Assembly: GCF_030506325.1 (NCBI RefSeq)
Contig: NZ_CP120683.1
Coordinates: 3,100,001 to 3,164,000, forward strand
Origin: Tunicatimonas pelagia
GTDB taxonomy: Bacteria > Bacteroidota > Bacteroidia > Cytophagales > Cyclobacteriaceae
DNA length: 64,000 nucleotides
Direction: 5' to 3'
This document shows positions 58,187 through 64,000 of the stretch, in pieces (position 1 is the first letter of the stretch; every line of letters begins with the position of its first letter). Position numbers and translations under genes: made by a program. Under the pieces are notes generated by a model, which searched no databases, was not told the DNA's origin, and worked only from the letters and a program-made list of their open reading frames with translations.

Positions 58187-58615
58187 TTAACGAACCGGCT
58201 GAGCGTAGGTTTTTTCCCACTCCTCAAATTTTTCTACATCACCCCGCACTGAGTTTAAAATCCAGAGTAATACAGTAATATCATCCATAAAACCCAGTAC
58301 CGGAATAAAATCAGGAACTAGATCAAGGGGTGAAACGAAGTAAATAACTCCGGCCGTAATGAGTAGCAGGCTTTTCCAAGGGGTGAACTTATAATTTCCC
58401 GCTTGGTACGATCGGATCATCCGCACAAAGGTGTTTGCCTGATTCTTCAACGTTTGCATTCCTTCGGTATCATCACGCAACTCCTTTAGTTTATCCATTG
58501 CCGCATTTGCTAAATTGCGTAAGCGTTTGGGGTCCTCTAAAATGCCTTTAGCTCGCCGTTTTGCTTTCTTAAAATACGCATTGTCGGTGGTGTAAGCTTG
58601 ATCAAAAAATGCCAT
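58187..58615 (-). CDS. DUF1232 (YkvA-like) membrane protein
   Basis: This 142-aa protein has the DUF1232 signature WKSLLLITAGVIYFVSPLDL followed by VPDFIPVLGFMDDITVLLWI, with two membrane helices around the conserved DxxPD...GxxDD residues. A basic amphipathic N-terminal half precedes it. The function is unknown. It begins a probable five-gene operon (DUF1232, thioredoxin-like, YdjM-like, NAD-binding, dtd). A GTGTTA-rich repeat lies just upstream. Confidence 0.9.
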   Translation of the reverse strand: MAFFDQAYTTDNAYFKKAKRRAKGILEDPKRLRNLANAAMDKLKELRDDTEGMQTLKNQANTFVRMIRSYQAGNYKFTPWKSLLLITAGVIYFVSPLDLVPDFIPVLGFMDDITVLLWILNSVRGDVEKFEEWEKTYAQPVR

Positions 58616-58626
58616 AATAATAAAAG

Positions 58627-58731
58627 TGTTATAGTTCTTGGTGTTAGAGTGTTATGGTGTTCTAGTGTTTATGTGTTCAAGATTACTGTACATTGGCACT
58701 TTAACACCATAATACTATAACACTATTAAAG
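58627..58731. repeat. GTGTTA-rich repeat with imperfect inverted second arm
   Basis: The left arm (58627-58673) is a series of GTGTTA-like words, and the right arm (58698-58731) is an imperfect reverse complement. The unit at 58640-58667 has clear relatives at 26484-26511 and 5932-5952. The 150-bp gap holds no gene. Confidence 0.55.
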
Positions 58732-58765
58732 TTGAAAAAAGAACGAATGTTTAACCAAATTGTGA

Positions 58766-59293
58766 TTAGAATAACGCTCGCACTTCTTTTTTTACTTCAA
58801 ATAGTGCTTGAGCAATAGGGTTAACCTCCTTCTGAGACTGAATTTCTAGCGTTTTCTTGGCCAAATCTAAGGAACGAGCCTCGGCGGGAAGCGTGTCGGC
58901 GGCTTGGTTCACAGTAGCGATTATATCTTCTACCGCCTGGGTGGTTAGCTGCCAAGCCTGATCGCCTACGTAAATTTGCTGCGACAGATTATGATTGTAC
59001 TCTTCTCGAACACTGGTAGTTAGCACATGCTGAAACTCTTTAGCCGAATAGTTGCTATCGTTCAGGCGCAAAATCAAATTGTTGGGAGCAATCCGTTCCA
59101 GTAGCAAACTTAACCGTTCGTAGGCTTGCAAACGAATAGGTAGCGTGGTTTCTGCTCCTTTTACCTTTAGGTCGGCCATGCGCTCGGCTATATCTTTATT
59201 GAGAAAAGACTTTACCGTAAGATACATAGCGTACAAAACTGCTGCTGCCGGAAGCAGTATTTTAATGAACTCAATGATGACAGAATCGTTCAT
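58766..59293 (-). CDS. Membrane-anchored helical protein, conserved in Bacteroidota
   Basis: This 175-aa protein has one membrane segment (about 7-27) and a long soluble helical part. Notable stretches are RLQAYERLSLLLERIAPNNLILR and EFQHVLTTSVREEYNHNLSQQIYVGDQAW, which recur in proteins of unknown function across this phylum as far as I can recall. No catalytic motif is visible. It is transcribed alone, divergent from the HesB-like gene (114-bp gap). Confidence 0.72.
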   Translation of the reverse strand: MNDSVIIEFIKILLPAAAVLYAMYLTVKSFLNKDIAERMADLKVKGAETTLPIRLQAYERLSLLLERIAPNNLILRLNDSNYSAKEFQHVLTTSVREEYNHNLSQQIYVGDQAWQLTTQAVEDIIATVNQAADTLPAEARSLDLAKKTLEIQSQKEVNPIAQALFEVKKEVRALF

Positions 59294-59407
59294 ACATTCG
59301 TATTATCAAGCGTGTAGGGTAAAAGTAGGCTTTCTAGACCATACAGAGCAACAACTCTTAGCTCGATGTACAGATTATTTATCTTTTTGCATTAATTTTT
59401 GTTCGTT

Positions 59408-59695
59408 ATGATACCAGTTTCTTTGTCTGACCGAGCACTTGAGGAAGTAAAGAATACACTAACCCATAAAAATATTCCACCGGGCTACGGGTTGCGAGTG
59501 GGTATAAAGGGTGCGGGTTGCGCAGGTATTTCGTATATTTTAGGCTTTGACCAGAAATCAGAGAAAGACATGGAATACAATTTAGAGGGTGTTCCTTTAT
59601 ATGTAGCCAAAAAAGACGTGATGTATTTATTAGGTGTGCAGGTAGATTTTTACGAAGGAAACGACGCGCGCGGTTTTACTTTTGTAAAATCATGA
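59408..59695 (+). CDS. HesB/IscA-like protein with a single conserved cysteine
   Basis: This 95-aa protein (start ATG 59408, MIPVSLSDRALEEV) has the A-type Fe-S carrier fold: GYGLRVGIKGAGCAGISYIL with Cys38, then YVAKKDVMYLLGVQVDFYEG. IscA-type carriers end in CGC with two more metal-binding cysteines; here the end is ARGFTFVKS and both are missing. This form is known in Bacteroidota. Whether it still binds a cluster is open. It lies 52 bp ahead of the Nudix gene. Confidence 0.9.
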   Translation: MIPVSLSDRALEEVKNTLTHKNIPPGYGLRVGIKGAGCAGISYILGFDQKSEKDMEYNLEGVPLYVAKKDVMYLLGVQVDFYEGNDARGFTFVKS

Positions 59696-59747
59696 GTCTA
59701 AACCGGGATTCACAAAATTTTGCAAGATGAATAGAATTTGAATACGT

Positions 59748-60179
59748 ATGAACTACCCCCAAAATATTAAAGTTACGGTAGATGCAGTAGTGTTTACCGA
59801 CGATCATCAGGAAGTGCTACTTATTCAGCGTAAGAATGATCCGTTTCAGGGGCAGTGGGCGCTACCAGGCGGTTTTGTGGAAGACGACGAAGATTTGGAC
59901 ACCGCCGTAGCCCGGGAACTAGAAGAGGAAACTGGAGTAGACACGGACAAATTTTACCAAGTGCATACTTTCGGTAAACCCGATCGCGACCCACGCGGAC
60001 GAGCTATCTCAGTGGCTTATTATACTATCGTACGAAAAGAAGATTTCCAACCAAAGGCCGCTACCGATGCGAAAGATGTTCGATGGTTTTCGCTAGAAAA
60101 CTTACCAACACTAGCCTTTGACCACGCTACTATCCTTCAGCAAGCTCGTAAAGCTCTAAACCAGTATCCGTACAAATAG
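59748..60179 (+). CDS. Nudix hydrolase (ADP-ribose pyrophosphatase-like)
   Basis: This is a 143-aa protein. KVTVDAVVFTDDHQEVLLIQRKNDPFQGQWALPGGFVE leads into the Nudix box GGFVEDDEDLDTAVARELEE followed by ETGV. FGKPDRDPRGRAISVAYYTI is the segment seen in ADP-ribose/NAD-linked members of the family. It probably splits a nucleoside-diphosphate sugar such as ADP-ribose. A terminator follows at 60182. Confidence 0.93.
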   Translation: MNYPQNIKVTVDAVVFTDDHQEVLLIQRKNDPFQGQWALPGGFVEDDEDLDTAVARELEEETGVDTDKFYQVHTFGKPDRDPRGRAISVAYYTIVRKEDFQPKAATDAKDVRWFSLENLPTLAFDHATILQQARKALNQYPYK

Positions 60180-60181
60180 AA

Positions 60182-60210
60182 AAAGGAGGCGAAAACACCT
60201 CCTTTAACTT
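60182..60210 (+). terminator. Terminator hairpin
   Basis: AAAGGAGG at 60182-60189 pairs perfectly with CCTCCTTT at 60198-60205 around an 8-base loop. It lies directly behind the Nudix gene and 34 bp from the converging dps gene; a broken T tract follows. Confidence 0.65.
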
Positions 60211-60238
60211 CTTCTTTTCAGTACTTATGCGACAGGTT

Positions 60239-60742
60239 TTATGCTTCTTGGGCTGCCTCAAACAGAAACCAGGTACGCTCCTCAGTCTGATCAATGTATT
60301 CTTCTAGCAAACTGGTAGTGGCCACATCATTTACGTCACTAGTAACGGCGTGCGCGGCTCGCATTCGGGCGGCAACTTCTTTGTTCTCGTTCATCAGTTC
60401 CAGTAGCATGTCCCGCGATTCTACAAAATCCCGGTCATCGTCTTTTACTTGCTGCAATTGAGCGATATGCCCGACCGAGCGCAATGTAGTACCTCCTACC
60501 TTACGAACCCGTTCAGCCAAAGGATCTACCACTGCCAAAATCTCAGCAGCTTGCTCATCAAACATCAGGTGATAATCGCGAAAATGCGGCCCAGCTAGGT
60601 GCCAGTGATAATTTTTTGTTTTTACGTACAGAGCCAAAGCATCCGCAATAATGGGATTAATAGCTTTAGCAATTTGCTCTCCAACTCCATCTTCCAAATC
60701 AGAAGGAGTGGCCAGTCGCTTATATGGTGTAACTAAGTCCAT
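60239..60742 (-). CDS. dps: Dps family DNA-protecting ferritin
   Basis: This 167-aa four-helix protein has its ferroxidase site in KTKNYHWHLAGPHFRDYHLMFDEQ, with the His, Asp and Glu ligands of the Dps dimer interface. Dps forms a 12-subunit shell that oxidises and stores iron with peroxide and can shield DNA. The N-terminus is short and not strongly basic, so DNA binding may be weak. It is transcribed alone, with a 200-bp gap upstream. Confidence 0.95.
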   Translation of the reverse strand: MDLVTPYKRLATPSDLEDGVGEQIAKAINPIIADALALYVKTKNYHWHLAGPHFRDYHLMFDEQAAEILAVVDPLAERVRKVGGTTLRSVGHIAQLQQVKDDDRDFVESRDMLLELMNENKEVAARMRAAHAVTSDVNDVATTSLLEEYIDQTEERTWFLFEAAQEA

Positions 60743-60943
60743 AACTTATTAATTAAATTTAGTAAAGAAATATTCTTGGTTCTTGATTTAAGAACGTGTT
60801 AGATAACCGTAGTGTTTACACTTTAGGGCAATTTGTAATTGATATAGATTGCTGAAATGGTGAGCCATTGGTCAACGGTTCACAGCTCACAATTATCAGT
60901 CATTCCATTGCTTGTTCTGCTTGAAAAATCTTCAGAAGATGCT

Positions 60944-61810
60944 CTAATAGGAGTGAGCCATGTCGGTAGGTGTTACAATGATGTAATCGGCCACACCCTG
61001 TTTTTCTTCCTCTAAACTATCTAACGTAGTTTGTTCTACACTAGAAACGGTTTTTATGTTCAAATCAGGCGAGTACTGCTTTAAATACCAGTAAATTCCC
61101 TCAAAATTATCGCTGTGGTAGGAGCCATTTAGGTGCAAGAATACTCCTTCACGCTCAATATTCTGCCGAATGAAGTGAGCCATTGTAGCGTCCTTTATCG
61201 CTTGGGCTTGTACCATTTTTTCACCACTCATGCCCCCGTGGCTGACGTTTCCCCCCATCATGTTCAGCATGTTTTGATAGCCGGGTAATGTAGTATCAAT
61301 TTCTACTGGCAACGGAGCAATCCACTTCTTGGCCTGATCAGCCACACTATCTAACTTTTCTATTCCCTGCCGAGCAACCAAACTGGCGTAGCGACGGGGA
61401 ATATTGGTGGCAATTACCGATACACCATTTTTCTTAGCAAAAGCTACTATTGGCTCGTAGTCGGTACGGTAGTTATCCCAGAGTTTTGCCTCCTGGACAA
61501 AATGCCGCTGCTCAATGGTTCCAGCCAGATATTCATTTACCAGTAGCTGATTATCAGCTTCTAGCATTTCTAAACCCAGTACCAAATTACTATCCTGAGC
61601 GTACAAATCTTTGGCAACTTGTAGCTCCAGCCAGTGAACTAGCGCGTTATTGTGAAGTTCGCCAAACAGCACTACATCGGCACTATCCAACGTATTTACC
61701 ATTGACTCGTAAGAAACTTCGACTCCACTCCCATCAAAAATTCGGTACGCTGGTTTATCCATCACCAAAAGTTGCGTTGTCAAAATCAGACTAAGTACCC
61801 AATTTATCAT
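60944..61810 (-). CDS. ChaN-like heme/iron-related protein
   Basis: This is a 288-aa protein. ATG 61810 is the start: it overlaps the folB stop as ATGA, and it gives a hydrophobic export signal (INWVLSLILTTQLLV); a longer reading was rejected. The ChaN/haem-binding uptake signature is clear in VVLFGELHNNALVHWLELQVAKDL and GLEMLEADNQLLVNEYLAG, and VFLHLNGSYHSDNFEGIYWYL near the end. E. coli-like homologues bind cofacial hemes. No lipobox cysteine is present, so it is probably periplasmic. Confidence 0.88.
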   Translation of the reverse strand: MINWVLSLILTTQLLVMDKPAYRIFDGSGVEVSYESMVNTLDSADVVLFGELHNNALVHWLELQVAKDLYAQDSNLVLGLEMLEADNQLLVNEYLAGTIEQRHFVQEAKLWDNYRTDYEPIVAFAKKNGVSVIATNIPRRYASLVARQGIEKLDSVADQAKKWIAPLPVEIDTTLPGYQNMLNMMGGNVSHGGMSGEKMVQAQAIKDATMAHFIRQNIEREGVFLHLNGSYHSDNFEGIYWYLKQYSPDLNIKTVSSVEQTTLDSLEEEKQGVADYIIVTPTDMAHSY

Positions 61811-62166
61811 GAGCGTTCCTCTCGTAAAGTAACACAGGCCCGACGGCATACCCCGCCCAATGGTGGGTTAAACTTAGAAACCTGCACCTCTACCGCATCT
61901 ACCTGCGGAAATTGGTTGAGCACTTGTTGAATAATCCGGTGAGCAATATGCTCTAGCAGTTTAGCGGGCTGCTCCATTTCTGCTTTTACCGTTTGGTACA
62001 GTTTGGCATAGTCAATCGTCTCTTTCAGCTTATCGTGAACAGCCGCGTTCATCACATTAGCTTCTACAATTACGTCTACATTGTAGCGATTTCCGGTTTT
62101 CCGTTCCTCTTTGTGGTAGCCGTGGTACGCAAAAAACTCCAACCCCTCTAGCAGTATTTTCGCCAT
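61807..62166 (-). CDS. folB: Dihydroneopterin aldolase
   Basis: This 119-aa enzyme of folate synthesis converts dihydroneopterin to hydroxymethyl-dihydropterin and glycolaldehyde. LEGLEFFAYHGYHKEERKTG includes the conserved catalytic Glu, and ETIDYAKLYQTV and LLEHIAHRIIQQVLNQFP are the other FolB blocks. The C-terminal VQVSKFNPPLGG holds the active-site lysine. It lies 11 bp after the DivIVA-like gene and overlaps the ChaN-like gene by 4 bp. Confidence 0.96.
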   Translation of the reverse strand: MAKILLEGLEFFAYHGYHKEERKTGNRYNVDVIVEANVMNAAVHDKLKETIDYAKLYQTVKAEMEQPAKLLEHIAHRIIQQVLNQFPQVDAVEVQVSKFNPPLGGVCRRACVTLREERS

Positions 62167-62177
62167 AGATTCAGTAG

Positions 62178-63056
62178 TTAGTCAATTTCATCGAAAAACG
62201 ATTTCTTGGTAGACCGAGCCGTACTCACTGGTTGAGATACTGGTTCTGGCTCCTCCTCTATTCTTTCTTCTTCTTCAGATTCTTCCTGAGGTGCAGAAGC
62301 GTCAACTACAGGAAGTTGAGTTATGGGTTCGGGTTCAGCAGCTATTTCACTTTCCGGTTCTTCTTCAACAGAAGGTGATGACATAGATGATATGCTTTCT
62401 TCAGTTGGCTCCGACTTAAGAGCAGGAGAAGGTATCTCCGAAATTTTTCTCTCAAACTCTGAGGTTTGCTGGGATATGAAGGCATAATACTCTTCTTTGA
62501 TCGCTGAGGCTTCAGGACCAGATGATTTATCTCCCGAAGTGCGTCGCTCACTAGCTCGTTCGGCAGTTTGCAGGGCTTTCTGAGCCGCATTTTCTAATTG
62601 AAATACTAAATCATCGTACTGATTTTCGGCAGCCTGATGGCGTTGCTTCAATTCCTGCAACCGTTGCCCCATTTCGTCAATAATGCTCTTCGATCTGGCT
62701 TTGGCATGCTCTAAAATTTGGTGAGCCTTCGCTTTGGCTTCATTTATAACTTCTTCACCCTTAAGTTGAGCCTCACGTATCTTCAGTTCGGCAGTTTTAT
62801 TGGCCTGCTCTACTAAATTTGCTCCGGTATCTTCCGCCGTTTTAAGCGTTTTATACAGCGAACTTTCTACCTCCCTCAATTTTTCCACCTCTTTTTGCGA
62901 AGCGTCTAACCGATAACGCATTTCTCGGTTATCTTCCAAAATACGCTCCCATTCCTGCGACATGGTTTGCAGAAATGCATTGACTTCATCTTTATCGTAC
63001 CCACGAAAGTTGCGTTCAAACTCTTTCTGTCGTATTTCGGCTGGGGTGATTTTCAT
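62178..63056 (-). CDS. DivIVA domain protein
   Basis: This is a 292-aa protein. The first 60 residues are the membrane-curvature-binding DivIVA start (MKITPAEIRQKEFERNFRGYDKDEVNAFL), followed by a long coiled coil (to about 165) with AKAHQILEHAKARSKSIIDEM. A disordered acidic Glu/Pro/Ser-rich tail (about 185-275) ends in a short basic patch. DivIVA-type proteins mark cell poles or division sites. The target is unknown here. It is in series with folB (11 bp) and the WD40 gene upstream (28 bp). Confidence 0.9.
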   Translation of the reverse strand: MKITPAEIRQKEFERNFRGYDKDEVNAFLQTMSQEWERILEDNREMRYRLDASQKEVEKLREVESSLYKTLKTAEDTGANLVEQANKTAELKIREAQLKGEEVINEAKAKAHQILEHAKARSKSIIDEMGQRLQELKQRHQAAENQYDDLVFQLENAAQKALQTAERASERRTSGDKSSGPEASAIKEEYYAFISQQTSEFERKISEIPSPALKSEPTEESISSMSSPSVEEEPESEIAAEPEPITQLPVVDASAPQEESEEEERIEEEPEPVSQPVSTARSTKKSFFDEID

Positions 63057-63084
63057 AGTGTTAGTGTCTTAGTAGTAGATTTAT

Positions 63085-64000
63085 TCAACTGGACGGCCAT
63101 TCCATCTTCCATACGGATATGGTTCGATCATCGCTGGCAGAGACAATTGGCTGATGTAACCCATCTTGGGAGTAATTTAGCCACAGCAAACGGTTAACCG
63201 ACGTTCCGTGTCCGGCGTGCCTTGCTTTGTCAATAACCTTTAATAACTGAAAACGTTCGGCATCCCATATTTTCACTGATTTGTCCATGCTACACGTAGC
63301 AAAAAGTCGGCCATCAGGTTGAAAATCAATATGATTGATCGCATACATATGCGCTACAATACTTTCGTGAAGTTCATAATTTTTTTGGGTATCCCAAATT
63401 TTCAGGTGGGCATCTCGGCTTCCCGACAGCAGAAATCGCTGATCTGGGGTAAACTGCAACGTAAAAACTGAGTTCTGGTGAGCGTTTATTGTTCTTTTCA
63501 GTTGATAGGTCGTCAGATCATAAATCCTAATAGAATTATCGCTATATCCTACTACTAATTCGTGGTTTTTAGGGTGAATGGCAATGCTACGGGCTCGTTC
63601 GGTTGAATCTTGTATGTGATGCAGAATTGCCAATTTCTGATAGTGTAGTACGGCGACTTGCCCATCGCTGGTAGCCACAAAAATACGATCCCGGTAGGTT
63701 TTAATATCGAAAATAGAGGCCTGAGTCATTTTTAATGATCCCAACGCTTTATTCTGTTCCAGATCAACAATATGAACACCTTCGTAATTTTGCCCAACAA
63801 TTAAATGATTGAAATGCTTATTGAAGTGCAAAGCATATACCGAGGCTTCTACTTTGGCAATTACTTTTCCCCGCTCAGGTTCTTGCAAATCCCAGCGGAC
63901 TACCATACCATCGCCGCCACCCGAAATGAATACTCCAGGCTCTGCAGTAGGAGCTAGTGTATAAACACAGTCGTTATGCCCTCGCAGGGTGTGAATCTTT
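63085..64000 (-). CDS. WD40 repeat protein, N-terminus outside the window
   Basis: The protein is partial: its frame runs unbroken to the window edge, where it still encodes HTLRGHNDCVYTL and FISGGGDGMVVRWDL, so the true start lies beyond position 64000. An internal ATG at 63906 is not the start. At least five WD40 blades can be seen, such as TINAHQNSVFTLQFTPDQRF followed by LLSGSRDAHLKIWD, and LFATCSMDKSVKIWD. Such propellers act as binding platforms. It is upstream of the DivIVA-like gene by 28 bp on the same strand. Confidence 0.92.
   Translation of the reverse strand, partial: KIHTLRGHNDCVYTLAPTAEPGVFISGGGDGMVVRWDLQEPERGKVIAKVEASVYALHFNKHFNHLIVGQNYEGVHIVDLEQNKALGSLKMTQASIFDIKTYRDRIFVATSDGQVAVLHYQKLAILHHIQDSTERARSIAIHPKNHELVVGYSDNSIRIYDLTTYQLKRTINAHQNSVFTLQFTPDQRFLLSGSRDAHLKIWDTQKNYELHESIVAHMYAINHIDFQPDGRLFATCSMDKSVKIWDAERFQLLKVIDKARHAGHGTSVNRLLWLNYSQDGLHQPIVSASDDRTISVWKMEWPSS

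Noticed and set aside
58627-58731. CRISPR array suggested by repeated GTGTTA words
   Set aside because: Units are short, imperfect and not separated by regular spacers; no cas gene is present in the window.
63085-63906. WD40 gene starting at the ATG at 63906
   Set aside because: The same frame is open to the window edge and encodes another WD40 blade, so this ATG is internal.

Overview
The window reads as the chromosome of a Bacteroidota bacterium, most likely a marine or otherwise free-living member of the Cytophagales. Several lineage-typical genes support this: a DUF3822 gene next to coaD, a DUF4270 lipoprotein, a stand-alone starch-synthase N-terminal domain, a single-cysteine HesB protein and DivIVA/WD40/folB neighbours. 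Several intergenic regions also carry the Bacteroidota promoter signature (TTG/TTTG, about 20 bases, TAnnTTTG). I see no prophage, CRISPR array, rRNA or intact insertion sequence. One tRNA (Val, TAC) lies at the left edge. The gene at the right edge is cut by the window.

Layout. 0.1-9.6 kb: tRNA-Val, radA, a GyrI-like protein, a type III polyketide synthase followed by a 2,4-dienoyl-CoA reductase-like SDR, a YbjN/PspA/DUF4178 envelope-stress-type cluster, two Nudix hydrolases, and coaD with DUF3822. 9.6-15 kb: a minus-strand run (degenerate glycogen-synthase domain, DUF4270 lipoprotein, Nudix, coaD) diverges from panC-panD-flippase-like-metallopeptidase, so three CoA-pathway genes sit within 6 kb. 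15-29 kb: acyl-CoA dehydrogenase, AraC-type regulator, methylglyoxal synthase, YigZ, a GAF sensor with a carbohydrate-binding-module-like periplasmic domain, NAD(P)HX repair, RidA, a glutamine-synthetase-like ligase, and an operon of a winged-helix regulator, DUF2306 and a TMEM175-type channel. 29-47 kb: accessory catabolic region. It starts with a tightly overlapping operon (NCS1 permease, 60-aa membrane protein, ADP-ribosylglycohydrolase with sugar-binding-like C-terminus, GH5). Then come an M14 carboxypeptidase and a sulfatase, a BASS-family transporter, a HigBA toxin-antitoxin, a CBM9 protein, an alpha/alpha-toroid secreted protein, and a row of lipoprotein genes (SMP-30, PQQ-dehydrogenase-like, SGNH). 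These rows are interrupted by gene decay: an amidohydrolase C-terminal remnant, a DUF1801 remnant and an in-frame TGA in the SGNH gene. No SusC/SusD pair is present. 47-64 kb: housekeeping (typA, mechanosensitive channel, AsmA-like protein, isoaspartyl peptidase, MazG-like, dtd, YdjM, Dps, ChaN, folB, DivIVA, WD40).

The points I consider most worth a second look are the NCS1/ADP-ribosylglycohydrolase/GH5 operon, the CBM-containing GAF sensor that has no recognisable output domain, the eroded lipoprotein operon at 42.4-46.9 kb, and a dispersed GTGTTA-rich intergenic repeat with at least three copies. All function calls rest on motifs and family resemblance read by eye; no database search was run.
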